Both the position numbers and the translations under genes were made by a program. The notes below the pieces were generated by a model, which saw nothing but the letters and a program-made list of their open reading frames with translations, was not told the origin of the DNA and searched no databases. From Sphaerisporangium aureirubrum (lineage in GTDB: Bacteria; Actinomycetota; Actinomycetes; Streptosporangiales; Streptosporangiaceae), in NCBI RefSeq assembly GCF_042658925.1, contig NZ_JBHSRF010000024.1, positions 1 to 64,000 on the forward strand: 64,000 nt of DNA, in the 5' to 3' direction. Shown one piece after another: positions 40,824-48,835 of the stretch. Within the stretch, counting starts at the first letter, position 1. Each line of letters begins with the position of its first letter.

Positions 40824-40839
40824 CCGGCCACGTGGCCGG
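40824..40839. terminator. Palindrome after the erythromycin-esterase-like gene
   Basis: CCGGCCACGTGGCCGG is a perfect 16 bp palindrome 10 bp beyond the stop codon of the minus-strand gene. It could fold as a 6 bp stem with an ACGT loop and act as terminator. Confidence 0.4.
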
Positions 40840-40849
40840 TGGGGGTGGC

Positions 40850-42034
40850 TCAGATCTCCTGGACGAAGACGATGGCGTCGGTCCGGCCGATGGTGTCCGG
40901 GTCGAGGGAGAAGTACGTGTGGTCGGCCGGGACGCGGCGGGCCGGCTTTTGGTGCAGGGTGTCGGCGAGGCGGACGGGATCGAGGACGGCGCGGGGGTGG
41001 GGGAGGGCCGACAGGAGGCCTTCGAGGGTGTCGGGTGGGGGGATGTCGGAGCCGCGGGCGCCGAAGGTGGTGGCGGCGAAGGCGTACTGGTCGCCGAGGT
41101 GGGTGCTGATGATGGCGCCCGCGCTCCACCACTGGCGCGGCTGGCCGGCGAACCGCATGTGGCTCATGTCACGCTGCAGGTGAGCGTTGTGGGCGAAGGC
41201 GAGGGCCGGGCCGCGGCGGGCCTCGCGGCGGAGGATGGCGTCGAGGTTGTCGGCCATTATCGCGGCGCGCAGGGATATGAGGTCGCCGATGCGGGTGGGC
41301 GAGGTGTCGGCCATGCCGGCGTGGTAGCGCAGCAGCCCGGCCGCGGTACGGGCGTGCAGGTCGGCGCGCCACCAGTCGTCGGCGGAGGTGGCGGCGATGA
41401 GGTGGGGAGTGTGCGCGGTGAGCAGCACACGCAGGTCGCCGGCGATGAGGCGCAGTTCCTTGGCCTCCGGGCTGCGGCCGATGGACTGGGTGGGATCCAT
41501 GAGCGCGGCGGGGTCGGTCCAGCGTTCGTCGGGGCCGAGCAGTTCGTCGAGAGCCTCGCGACTCCAGGGCAGGTCGACATGTCCGGCGAGGTAGTCGTGC
41601 AGCGCGGTCAGGGCCGGGCGGGGACCGGCGGGGCCGGCTGTCTCCAGCGGGCCGTCGAAGCCGTAGAAGTGGAGCCGCTCGTGCGGGGCACGCGGCTCGT
41701 TGTAGGCGCGCATCCAGCTCAGGAGCTCGCGGTTGGCGGACGAGGCGCCGAAGCCGTGGCTGAAGCCGCGGCTCATCACGTCGTCGAGGGTCCCGGTGCC
41801 GTCGTTGACGTACGCGTCGGCGACCAGCGCCGCCAAGCAGTCGCTCTCGATGGTGATCGAGCGGTAGCCCTCGTGCTCGGCGAGGTGGCGGAAGAGCTCG
41901 TTGCGCAGTTCGGGGAAGGCTTCGACGCCGTGGGTGGGCTCGCCGAGGCCGAGCAGGCGGATGGCGGGGGACAGGAGCGCGGTGAGGGCGCCGCCGCTGA
42001 AGGGGCGGGCGGCGTCCCGAATCGATTCCGTCAT
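40850..42034 (-). CDS. Erythromycin esterase family protein
   Basis: A 394-residue member of the EreA/EreB-like family, which hydrolyse macrolide lactones or related esters. Family landmarks are LLGLGEPTHGVEAFPELRNELFRHL (~29-53; Glu and His of the active site), ITIESDCLAALVADAYV (~65), MSRGFSHGFGASSANRELLSWMRAYN (~90-115), HFYGFDGP and ALAFAHNAHLQRD (~285-297; catalytic-region His). ATG 42034 is the first start after a palindromic control element. It is divergent from a double-HTH MerR regulator, so drug-induced expression is plausible (inference). The actual substrate is unknown. Confidence 0.88.
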   Translation of the reverse strand: MTESIRDAARPFSGGALTALLSPAIRLLGLGEPTHGVEAFPELRNELFRHLAEHEGYRSITIESDCLAALVADAYVNDGTGTLDDVMSRGFSHGFGASSANRELLSWMRAYNEPRAPHERLHFYGFDGPLETAGPAGPRPALTALHDYLAGHVDLPWSREALDELLGPDERWTDPAALMDPTQSIGRSPEAKELRLIAGDLRVLLTAHTPHLIAATSADDWWRADLHARTAAGLLRYHAGMADTSPTRIGDLISLRAAIMADNLDAILRREARRGPALAFAHNAHLQRDMSHMRFAGQPRQWWSAGAIISTHLGDQYAFAATTFGARGSDIPPPDTLEGLLSALPHPRAVLDPVRLADTLHQKPARRVPADHTYFSLDPDTIGRTDAIVFVQEI

Positions 42035-42037
42035 ACC

Positions 42038-42055
42038 TTCAACGGTATCGTTGAA
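42038..42055. promoter_or_regulatory. Inverted repeat between the esterase and MerR genes
   Basis: TTCAACGGTATCGTTGAA: perfect 7 bp arms around GTAT. It lies 4 bp from the esterase ATG and 56 bp from the MerR ATG. It is the likely operator of the MerR protein. In esterase mRNA it would form a hairpin between a GGAGG sequence and the start codon. Confidence 0.6.
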
Positions 42056-42110
42056 CCTCCGTTGTAAACTTTGGCGCCGTTTCCGGCCGCCTGCGAGGAA
42101 AAGCTTCAAA

Positions 42111-42797
42111 ATGCGGTTGCGACCCATCGACCTGGCGCGCGAGCACGGCCTGTCCACGCAGGCGGTACGCAACTACGAGGAGGCGGGGATCCTCCCGCCG
42201 GCCGGGCGCTCGCCGCACGGCTACCGCGTCTACGCTCCGTGCCACGCGGCGGCGTTGCGCACGTTCCTGGCGCTGATCCCCGCGCACGGCCACGCGACCG
42301 CGGGCGCGATTATGCGGGCCGTGAACGACCGCGCCCTCGACGAGGTGCTGCGGCTGATCGACGAGAGCCACGCGCAACTGGCCGCCGACCGGCACACACT
42401 GGAAGCCGTCGAACTGGCACTGCGCGACCTGGCCCCCCCACGTGAGCCCGAATTGGGCATGACGTTCATCGGCCCCCTGGCCCGCAGGCTCCGCCTCCGC
42501 CCCGCGACGCTACGCAAATGGGAGCGAGCCGGCCTCGTCGTCCCCCGCCGCGACCCCCGCACCGGCTACCGTCTCTACACCCCCGCCGACGTACGCGACG
42601 TACTCCTGGCCCACCAGCTGCGTCGAGGCGGCCACGGCCTGACACACATCGCCCAGGTACTGGACCAGGTCCGGACCGCCGGCGGCCCGGAGCCGCTCCA
42701 GGCGACCCTGCGCGAGTGGCACACCCGCCTGACGGCCCGCGGTCGCGCGATGCTCGCGGCCGCGGCCGCCCTCGACATCTACCTTGGAACGCCATAG
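42111..42797 (+). CDS. MerR-type regulator with two HTH domains (TioE-like)
   Basis: A 228-residue regulator with two MerR helix-turn-helix units in tandem. Unit 1 (~1-45) reads RPIDLAREHGLSTQAVRNYEEAGILPPAGRSPHGYRVY; unit 2 (~118-165) reads GPLARRLRLRPATLRKWERAGLVVPRRDPRTGYRLY. Each has the winged HTH with the Y/W-E-x-A/R-G motif. Double-HTH MerR proteins of the TioE type occur in actinomycetes, often beside resistance or esterase genes. ATG 42111 follows GAGGAAAAG. It is divergent from the erythromycin-esterase-like gene with a shared palindrome. Confidence 0.85.
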   Translation: MRLRPIDLAREHGLSTQAVRNYEEAGILPPAGRSPHGYRVYAPCHAAALRTFLALIPAHGHATAGAIMRAVNDRALDEVLRLIDESHAQLAADRHTLEAVELALRDLAPPREPELGMTFIGPLARRLRLRPATLRKWERAGLVVPRRDPRTGYRLYTPADVRDVLLAHQLRRGGHGLTHIAQVLDQVRTAGGPEPLQATLREWHTRLTARGRAMLAAAAALDIYLGTP

Positions 42798-43225
42798 CGC
42801 CTGACGGCGAGTCACAGGCGACGCGCGCAGGCGGTGTGCGCAGGCGGTGTGCCGCAGGAGTGGTTTCGTCGGACTGTGGAAGCACTCTGAGCTCGATGTC
42901 CGGCGCGCCGGAGCGTGGCCAATCCTATGGAAGCGGTACGGCCGAGATGGCCTCGCGATACGGCGACGACCCGATGCGCGGAGGCGCCTGCTGAAGCGGT
43001 CTTGCGGTGGCGCGCTCCGCGCGACATGCGCCTGCTCGCACTCCCGTCAGCGAAGGCGTCTTTCTGCAAGGCGTCGCGAGCCGTGGCGGGATCAAGTCCC
43101 AGGGGAAATGGGTTGACAGTAGGCGCTGTCTGACTACGATGGGTGGTGCATGGCTCGCTCGGAGTCATGAAGTGGGGCCGGGTTAACCTCCGCAGGAGGT
43201 GGCCCGGCTTTCGCGTTTCATCAGG
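42798..43225. other. 428 bp intergenic region
   Basis: Contains a 13 bp direct repeat GCGCAGGCGGTGT (42825-42837 and 42838-42850, head to tail) and a strong hairpin at 43177-43208. No gene is recognised between the MerR gene and the DUF3800 gene. Confidence 0.55.
43177..43208. terminator. Hairpin between MerR and DUF3800 genes
   Basis: A two-part stem: GCCGGG/CCCGGC outside and ACCTCC/GGAGGT inside, with a GCA loop and a small internal bulge (TTA/GG). It lies 17 bp past the stop of the minus-strand DUF3800 gene and could terminate transcripts from either side. Confidence 0.6.
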
Positions 43226-43792
43226 TCAACCGGGTTCGCAGCCGACGTACGTCAGCACTCTCTCCAGCTCGCGAGTCGTGGGGTCATCGTCGCGGGCGAG
43301 TGCCTTGGCCGTGCTGCTGACGATCACATCGGCCGCCCAGAGGAGCGGCTCTTTTGCGAACGGTGCGTGGCTGTATTCGAAAGCCGCGGGTCGGCCCGCC
43401 AGGCCGCCGAGAACCCGGCGATCATGCCGATCTTGACTTGCCTCGCGTTCCGCCAGTATCAGGTGACGGACCGAGCTCGGTAGCTCCTGCACCGACCATG
43501 TCAGGGCGCGGGCGCGGGCCGCCTCTTTGCGCTTGGGTCTTTCGAAGCGGCAGCCGTACACCCGTGCTGAGATCGGTAGAGACGCCACCTCACGGATCAG
43601 TGCCGCGCGGGTCTGCTGGTCCTCTTTTGACCAGTGCGGTGAACGAGCCGCCGGAATGACCGCGCACAGAAGTTTTCGCACCTCCTCCGCGACGCCGGGA
43701 TCGGCCAGCACGAGGCCTACCGCGTACAGACGGGCGTCCGTGTGTATCGACTCGTCGATGAAGCCGGCCAACAGCGATGCGGGGGAATGCAC
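43226..43792 (-). CDS. DUF3800-like protein
   Basis: A 188-residue protein with the DUF3800 start AGFIDESIHTDARLYAVGLVLAD (~9-31; the Asp-Glu-Ser motif typical of the family), then KEDQQTRAALIREVASLPISARVYGCRFE and a C-terminal LLWAADVIVSSTAKALARDDD. DUF3800 proteins are thought to have an RNase H-like or nuclease-like fold and are often encoded near mobile or defence elements; function is unproven. The start is GTG 43792 with no good Shine-Dalgarno, so it is uncertain. It lies within the span bracketed by inverted repeats. Confidence 0.65.
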   Translation of the reverse strand: MHSPASLLAGFIDESIHTDARLYAVGLVLADPGVAEEVRKLLCAVIPAARSPHWSKEDQQTRAALIREVASLPISARVYGCRFERPKRKEAARARALTWSVQELPSSVRHLILAEREASQDRHDRRVLGGLAGRPAAFEYSHAPFAKEPLLWAADVIVSSTAKALARDDDPTTRELERVLTYVGCEPG

Positions 43793-43944
43793 GGGATCAT
43801 CATGCCGTAACTCACACGAGTTGAATGGCTACTTAACGTGAAGTGGTGCTGGAGGTACCTCACCGCCACCCCTGCGCTCGCCGACCAGCCTGTCCGGTTT
43901 CCTGCCTACGGGATGACTGACCGCCCCATCGGCGGAGTGTGATG

Positions 43945-44390
43945 AGCCCGGCAGGGCCGGGGGCGCGGGGGTGTCCCCCGCAGGAGAACAGCCCTCGCGC
44001 CTTTCGCGCGGAGCGCGCCCTCCGCGGGGACCTTTCCTCCGGCGCCCGCACACGCCGGGTTGTCCGCCGTAAAGGTGGCGCCGGAGTCCCATCGCCTCGT
44101 GGGGTTCGTCTTACCGGCGCCGGGTCGGCGGGATGTGGTACGGCGAACACGGCGCCGTCATACGGCGGGACACCGGCCCAACGGGACACATCGCGGTGGA
44201 GCACTATGAGCCCGGCAGGGCCGGGGGTGCGGGGGTGTCCCCCGCAGGAGAACAGCCCTTGCGCCTTCCGCGCGAAGCGCGCCCTCCGCAAGGACCATTT
44301 CAATCGGCGTCGCACACACCACGGGTTATCCGCCGTCCGGCGGCGTCGCGTTCGCCGTATGGCGTTCCGCCGCGTCGGCGCGGGAAGACC
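43945..44390 (-). repeat. Two tandem ~264 bp repeat units, inverted (right block)
   Basis: The landmark AGCCCGGCAGGGCCGG begins at 43945 and 44209, a 264 bp period, in the opposite orientation to the left block at 40051-40575. The unit hairpins are retained, including GCGGGGG-TGT-CCCCCGC. The two blocks bracket ~3.4 kb that holds the esterase, MerR and DUF3800 genes. The last unit decays after about 44345. Confidence 0.85.
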
Positions 44391-44477
44391 GGGCGCTCGT
44401 GTTCGCCGGGGGAGGGAGGCCGGGGTCTCATGGCGACTCAGGGTGTTGCCGCACGATGGGAGGTGAGGGGTTCGGGG

Positions 44478-45821
44478 TCAGTGGGTGGGGTGGCCGGCTA
44501 GGGCTGAGGGGGTGCGGTGGGTTAGGAGGGAGGTGTGGATTTCGGCGGCTCGGATGGCGGTGGTGGACAACAAGGTGGAGGTGAGGCCGTGGGTGTGTTC
44601 GGTGGCGCCTTGGAGGTAGATGCCGGCGGTCACCTCGGGGGGGAGGGTCACGCGGTGGTCGCGGTCCACGCGGATGGCGTCCTCGTCGTCGCGCAGGCAG
44701 AGTTTGGCGGTCCTGCCGAGGAGGGTGCTGATGTCCTGGGGGCGGTAGCCGGTGGCGTGGACCAGGAGGTCGGCGGTGAGGACGGTGCGTTCGCCGGTGG
44801 GGAGGAACTCGACGGTGACCTCCAGGTGGTCGTCGAGGCTCCGGACGTCGCGGATGCGGGAGACGTTGAGCATGCGCAGGCGCTCGCGGCCGTGCACCTT
44901 CTCGCGGTACGTGGTGGCGTACAGGGCCTCGATGAGGTCCATGTCGACGACCGAGTAGTTGGTGCCGCGGTGGTAGTCGTACAGGGAGCGCTTCACCTCG
45001 GGCGGTGCGGTGAAGTACAGGTCGACGGCCTCGGGGTCGAAGATGCGGTTGGCGAACGGGCTGTCGTCGGCGGGCGTGTAGCCGTACTTGGCGAACACCG
45101 CGCACACCTCGGCGCCGGTGAACGTGCGGTGCAGGTAGTCCACGGCCTCGGCGGCGCTCTGCCCGGCGCCGAGCACGAGCGCGCGGCCCACCCTGGCGCC
45201 CGAGGCGGTCAGCCCGGCGACGCGGGGGACCAGTTCGCTGTTGTGCCACACCCGGTCCGACAGCACCGTGCCGGGTGGCAGGTGCGGCTCCATCCCGACG
45301 GCCACACATATGTTCCGCGCCCTGCGTACCACCGTCCGGGACGGGTCGCGCGGGTCGCGGCTGACCACGTCGAACCACCGCGTCTCGCCGCCGGGGACCG
45401 TCACCGGGTCCACGGAGACCACCTCGGCGGAGTACTGCGCCAGGTGCCGCACCCGCGCGGCGGCCCACTCGAAGTAGTCGTGGAACTCGGCGCGCAGCGG
45501 GAACAGCGTCTTCTGGTTCAGGAAGTCCACCAGCCGGCCCCGGTCGCGCAGGTAGCACAGGAAGCTGTAGTCGCTCGACGGGTCCCGCATGGTGACCAGG
45601 TCTTTCAGGAACGACACCTGCATCGTCGCGTCGTCGATGAGCATGCCCCGGTGCCAGCCGAACGTCGGCTGCCTTTCCAGGAACCCGGCCCTCAGTCGTT
45701 CTCCCGGGGTCGCCTTGGCGTTGTGCTCATCGATGGCGATGGCCAGCGCAAGGTTGGACGGCCCGAAGCCGATTCCCAGGATGTCGTAAATGATGTCGGG
45801 CCCACTGTCCAGTGTGTCCAC
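44478..45821 (-). CDS. L-ornithine (or lysine) N-monooxygenase of siderophore biosynthesis
   Basis: A 447-residue flavin-dependent N-hydroxylase that makes N5-hydroxyornithine. The FAD site is DILGIGFGPSNLALAIAI (~11-28), the NADPH site is ALVLGAGQSAAEAVDYL (~203-219), and the substrate/C-terminal motif LLVHATGYRPQD (~370) is present, followed by TEHTHGLTSTLLS (~415). I prefer GTG 45821, preceded by GAGGGAGG, over ATG 45851 at the edge of the iron box; the latter would add 10 residues. It is divergent from the formyltransferase gene with an iron box between, as in coelichelin-type loci. Ornithine is favoured over lysine because of the NRPS code. Confidence 0.93.
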   Translation of the reverse strand: MDTLDSGPDIIYDILGIGFGPSNLALAIAIDEHNAKATPGERLRAGFLERQPTFGWHRGMLIDDATMQVSFLKDLVTMRDPSSDYSFLCYLRDRGRLVDFLNQKTLFPLRAEFHDYFEWAAARVRHLAQYSAEVVSVDPVTVPGGETRWFDVVSRDPRDPSRTVVRRARNICVAVGMEPHLPPGTVLSDRVWHNSELVPRVAGLTASGARVGRALVLGAGQSAAEAVDYLHRTFTGAEVCAVFAKYGYTPADDSPFANRIFDPEAVDLYFTAPPEVKRSLYDYHRGTNYSVVDMDLIEALYATTYREKVHGRERLRMLNVSRIRDVRSLDDHLEVTVEFLPTGERTVLTADLLVHATGYRPQDISTLLGRTAKLCLRDDEDAIRVDRDHRVTLPPEVTAGIYLQGATEHTHGLTSTLLSTTAIRAAEIHTSLLTHRTPSALAGHPTH

Positions 45822-45857
45822 CGCGGCATCGCCTCCCTCTGCGGCCCACATGTTAGA

Positions 45858-45876
45858 TAAGGTTAGCCTTACCTGA
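45858..45876. promoter_or_regulatory. Iron box (IdeR/DmdR type), divergent
   Basis: The minus strand reads TCAGGTAAGGCTAACCTTA, matching the DmdR/IdeR consensus TTAGGTTAGGCTAACCTAA at 16 of 19 positions. It lies in the 96 bp between the divergent monooxygenase and formyltransferase starts and likely represses both when iron is plentiful. Confidence 0.85.
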
Positions 45877-45917
45877 CAAGCTCCCCAAGATCGCCCCCCA
45901 AGGAAGAGGAACCACAC

Positions 45918-46865
45918 ATGCGGGTCGCCATGTTCGGCTACCAGACCTGGGGCCACCGCACGCTGCGGGCCCTGCTGGACTCCGGTCACGAGGTGGTCCT
46001 GGTGGTGACCCATCCCGCCAGCGACCACGCGTACGAGCGCATCTGGGACGACTCGGTGGCCGAGCTCGCCGCCAAGCACGACGTGCCCGTGCTGCTGCGG
46101 CAGCGGCCGGACGACGACGAGCTGCTCGCCGCGCTGCGGGACGCGGCGCCGGACATCATCGTCGCCAACAACTGGCGCACCTGGCTGCCCCCGGAGATCT
46201 TCGACCTGCCGCCGCACGGCACGCTCAACGTGCACGACTCGCTGCTGCCCGCCTACGCGGGCTTCTCGCCGCTCATCTGGGCCCTCATCAACGGCGAGCC
46301 CGAGGTGGGCGTCACCGCGCACCGCATGGACGCTGAGCTGGACGCGGGTGACATCGTGCTGCAGCGCGCGGTGCCGGTGGGCCCGGACGACACCGCGACC
46401 GACCTGTTCCACCGTACGGTCGACCTCATCGAGCCGATCGTGCGCGAGTCGCTCGACCTGATCGCCTCCGGCCGCGCCCGCTGGGTGAAGCAGGACCGCA
46501 GCCGCGCCAGCTTCTTCCACAAGCGGTCCGTCGAGGACAGCCGCATCGACTGGAACTGGGCCGCCGAGGACCTGGAGCGCCTGGTGCGGGCCCAGTCCGA
46601 CCCGTACCCGAACGCCTTCACCTACCACCGCGGGCAGCGCATCCGCGTCGTGTCGGCCGCGCTGTCGCGGGCGCACTACGGCGGCACGCCCGGCCGCGTC
46701 TTCATCCGCGAGGGCGACGGCGTGGTCGTCGTCGCCGGCGCCGACGCCCGCAGCGGCAGGCGGCACGGGCTGCTGGTGCGCCGCGTGCGCACCGACGACG
46801 GCGCCGAGCACGCCGCCACCGACTACTTCCGCGCCATGGGCGACTACCTCACGGCTCACCCCTGA
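45918..46865 (+). CDS. Hydroxyornithine N5-formyltransferase (Fmt-like)
   Basis: A 315-residue formyltransferase resembling methionyl-tRNA formyltransferase. The catalytic Asn-His-Asp set is in VANNWRTWLP, LNVHDSLLPAYAGFSPLIWALINGE (~100-124) and AELDAGDIVLQ (~143). It uses 10-formyl-tetrahydrofolate. Homologues next to ornithine hydroxylases (CchA of coelichelin) give N5-formyl-N5-hydroxyornithine, a hydroxamate ligand. The C-terminal Fmt-C domain is short. ATG 45918 follows GGAAGAGGAA. It is iron-box controlled and convergent with the importer genes. Confidence 0.92.
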   Translation: MRVAMFGYQTWGHRTLRALLDSGHEVVLVVTHPASDHAYERIWDDSVAELAAKHDVPVLLRQRPDDDELLAALRDAAPDIIVANNWRTWLPPEIFDLPPHGTLNVHDSLLPAYAGFSPLIWALINGEPEVGVTAHRMDAELDAGDIVLQRAVPVGPDDTATDLFHRTVDLIEPIVRESLDLIASGRARWVKQDRSRASFFHKRSVEDSRIDWNWAAEDLERLVRAQSDPYPNAFTYHRGQRIRVVSAALSRAHYGGTPGRVFIREGDGVVVVAGADARSGRRHGLLVRRVRTDDGAEHAATDYFRAMGDYLTAHP

Positions 46866-46869
46866 CGCG

Positions 46870-46888
46870 CGGGAGCGACTCGCTCCCG
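46870..46888. terminator. Bidirectional hairpin between formyltransferase and importer ATPase
   Basis: Perfect 8 bp arms, CGGGAGCG and CGCTCCCG, with a 3 nt loop, in the 29 bp between convergent stops. Confidence 0.8.
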
Positions 46889-46894
46889 GGGACG

Positions 46895-47758
46895 CTATCC
46901 GGCCGCCGCCGTGTCGTGGTGGCGGCCGACGGGGATGACCAGCGGGGTGCCGCTGACCGGATCGGTGGTCACGTGGCAGCGCAGGCCGAAGATGTCCTCC
47001 ACCGTCGCGGCGGTGACGACCTCGGCGGGCGGGCCCTCGGTGACGATCCGGCCCTCCTTCATCGCGATGACGTGGTCGGCGTACCGGCAGGCGTGGTTGA
47101 GGTCGTGCAGCACCATCACGATGGTGCGCCCCTCCCGCCGGTTGAGGTCGGTCACGAGGTCCAGCACGTCGATCTGGTGGGCCAGGTCGAGGTACGTCGT
47201 CGGCTCGTCCAGCAGCAGCACCGGCGTGCCCTGCGCGACGGCCATCGCGATCCAGGCGCGCTGGCGCTGCCCGCCGGACAGCTCGTCCACCGCGCGGCCG
47301 GCCAGCTCGGTGAGGCCGGTGGCGGCCAGGGCGCCGTGCACGGCCTGCTCGTCCGCCTTGGACCACTGCCGCCACCAGGTCTGGTGCGGCGACCGGCCCC
47401 GGGTCACCAGGTCCACCACGGTGAGCCCCTCGGGCGCCACCGGGCCCTGCGGCAGGATGCCGAGCCGCTGCGCCAGGTCCCTGGTGGGGATGGCGTGCAC
47501 CGCCCGCCCGTCCAGCCGTACCGCGCCCGCGCGCGGCGTGAGCAGCCGGGCCAGGGCCCGCAGCAGCGTCGACTTGCCGCAGGCGTTGGCGCCGACGATG
47601 GCCGTCACCCGCCCGGGCGGCACCACCAGATCCAGGTCCCGCACGACCACCCGGTCGTCGTACGCCAGCCTCAGGCCCTCCGCCCGCAGGTCGGGCCCGT
47701 CGGACGGATGACCGGCGTCCTGTACCGGGGCGTCCGCGGCCGGTGTGGTGGTGGTCAT
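46895..47758 (-). CDS. Ferric siderophore ABC importer, ATPase
   Basis: A 287-residue FepC-type ATPase. Walker A is GANACGKSTLLRAL (~56), the signature LSGGQRQRAWIAMAVAQ (~161) and Walker B VLLLDEPTTYLDLAHQIDVLDL (~180), with the switch His in MVLHDLNHACRYADHV. The TYLDLAHQ segment is characteristic of FecCD-family iron-siderophore ATPases. ATG 47758 follows AGGAGG located in the end of the permease gene, 4 bp away. It forms an operon with two permeases on the minus strand. No siderophore-binding lipoprotein is seen in the window. Confidence 0.94.
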   Translation of the reverse strand: MTTTTPAADAPVQDAGHPSDGPDLRAEGLRLAYDDRVVVRDLDLVVPPGRVTAIVGANACGKSTLLRALARLLTPRAGAVRLDGRAVHAIPTRDLAQRLGILPQGPVAPEGLTVVDLVTRGRSPHQTWWRQWSKADEQAVHGALAATGLTELAGRAVDELSGGQRQRAWIAMAVAQGTPVLLLDEPTTYLDLAHQIDVLDLVTDLNRREGRTIVMVLHDLNHACRYADHVIAMKEGRIVTEGPPAEVVTAATVEDIFGLRCHVTTDPVSGTPLVIPVGRHHDTAAAG

Positions 47759-47762
47759 GCGT

Positions 47763-48833
47763 TCAGCCTCCTGAGCCCGCGCGGTTGGCGCGGATGAGCA
47801 GCCAGAGCAGCACCGGCGCGCCGAGCACGCCGGTGACGATCCCGACCGGCACCTCGGTGCCGGGGATGAGCGTGCGGGTGGCGAGGTCGGCGGCCAGCAC
47901 CACCAGGCCGCCGGTCAGCCCGGCGGCCAGCGGGGGCGGCCAGGCGGTCCCGGCGAGGCGCTGGGCGATCTGCGGGGCCGCCAGCGCCACGAACGCGACC
48001 GGCCCGGCGGCGGCCACGCCGAACCCGACCAGCCCGACCCCGGCGAGCAGCAGCGCCAGCCGCGTCGGCTGGACGGAGGTGCCGAGGCCGGTGGCGACGT
48101 CGTCGCCGAGCTGGAGCGTGCGCAGGTGGCGGGTCAGCACCAGCGTCACCGGCAGCAGCACGGCCAGCGCGACGGCCAGCGGCACGGCCTCGTCGAAGTC
48201 GCGGCCGTTGAGGTTGCCCACCAGCCAGCCGAGCGCGGCCTGCGCCTGGAACTTGCCGCCCCGGGCCACCAGGTAGTCGGTGACGCTGGTGCAGATCCAC
48301 GACACCCCGATGCCGACCAGGATGATGCGGTACCCGGTGGCGCCGCCCTTCCACGCCAGCGCGTACACCAGCAGCGCGGTGAGCAGCGTGCCGAGCAGCC
48401 CGAGCGCCTGGAGGCCGAGGCCGTCGTCCCAGCCGAGCACGATGCTCGCCACCACGGCGGTGCCCGCGCCCTGGGTGAGGCCGATCATGTCCGGGCTGGC
48501 CAGCGGGTTGCGGGTCATCGTCTGGAAGACCGCGCCGGACACGCCGAACGCGACGCCCACCAGCAGCCCGACCAGCGTGCGCGGCAGCCGCAGCTCCCGC
48601 ACCACCAGCAGGGTGCCCGGGTCGCCGATCCCGGCCAGCGCCTTGACGACCCCGGTGAGCGCGATCGGGTAGTCGCCCACCGCCACGCTCCAGCAGAACA
48701 CCGCGAACGTGACGACGGCCAGCGCCGTGCACACCGCGATCAGCCGGGGCCGCAGCACGCCCGACACGGGCGGCGTGGCGATACGGAACGGCCGCCTGGC
48801 CAGCGTCGCGGCCGGTCCCTTCGAGTCGGCCAT
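47763..48833 (-). CDS. Ferric siderophore ABC importer, permease 2 (FecCD family)
   Basis: A 356-residue FecCD/BtuC-type permease with about ten transmembrane helices. Family motifs are LPRTLVGLLVGVAFGVSGAVFQTMTRNPLASPDMIGLTQGAG (~85-126) and GPVAFVALAAPQIAQRLAG (~275). ATG 48833 is chosen because GGAGG lies 7 bp upstream; the overlapping GTG at 48839 has poorer spacing. It slightly overlaps the preceding permease control region and is 4 bp from the ATPase. It pairs with the upstream permease. Confidence 0.93.
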   Translation of the reverse strand: MADSKGPAATLARRPFRIATPPVSGVLRPRLIAVCTALAVVTFAVFCWSVAVGDYPIALTGVVKALAGIGDPGTLLVVRELRLPRTLVGLLVGVAFGVSGAVFQTMTRNPLASPDMIGLTQGAGTAVVASIVLGWDDGLGLQALGLLGTLLTALLVYALAWKGGATGYRIILVGIGVSWICTSVTDYLVARGGKFQAQAALGWLVGNLNGRDFDEAVPLAVALAVLLPVTLVLTRHLRTLQLGDDVATGLGTSVQPTRLALLLAGVGLVGFGVAAAGPVAFVALAAPQIAQRLAGTAWPPPLAAGLTGGLVVLAADLATRTLIPGTEVPVGIVTGVLGAPVLLWLLIRANRAGSGG

Positions 48834-48835
48834 GG

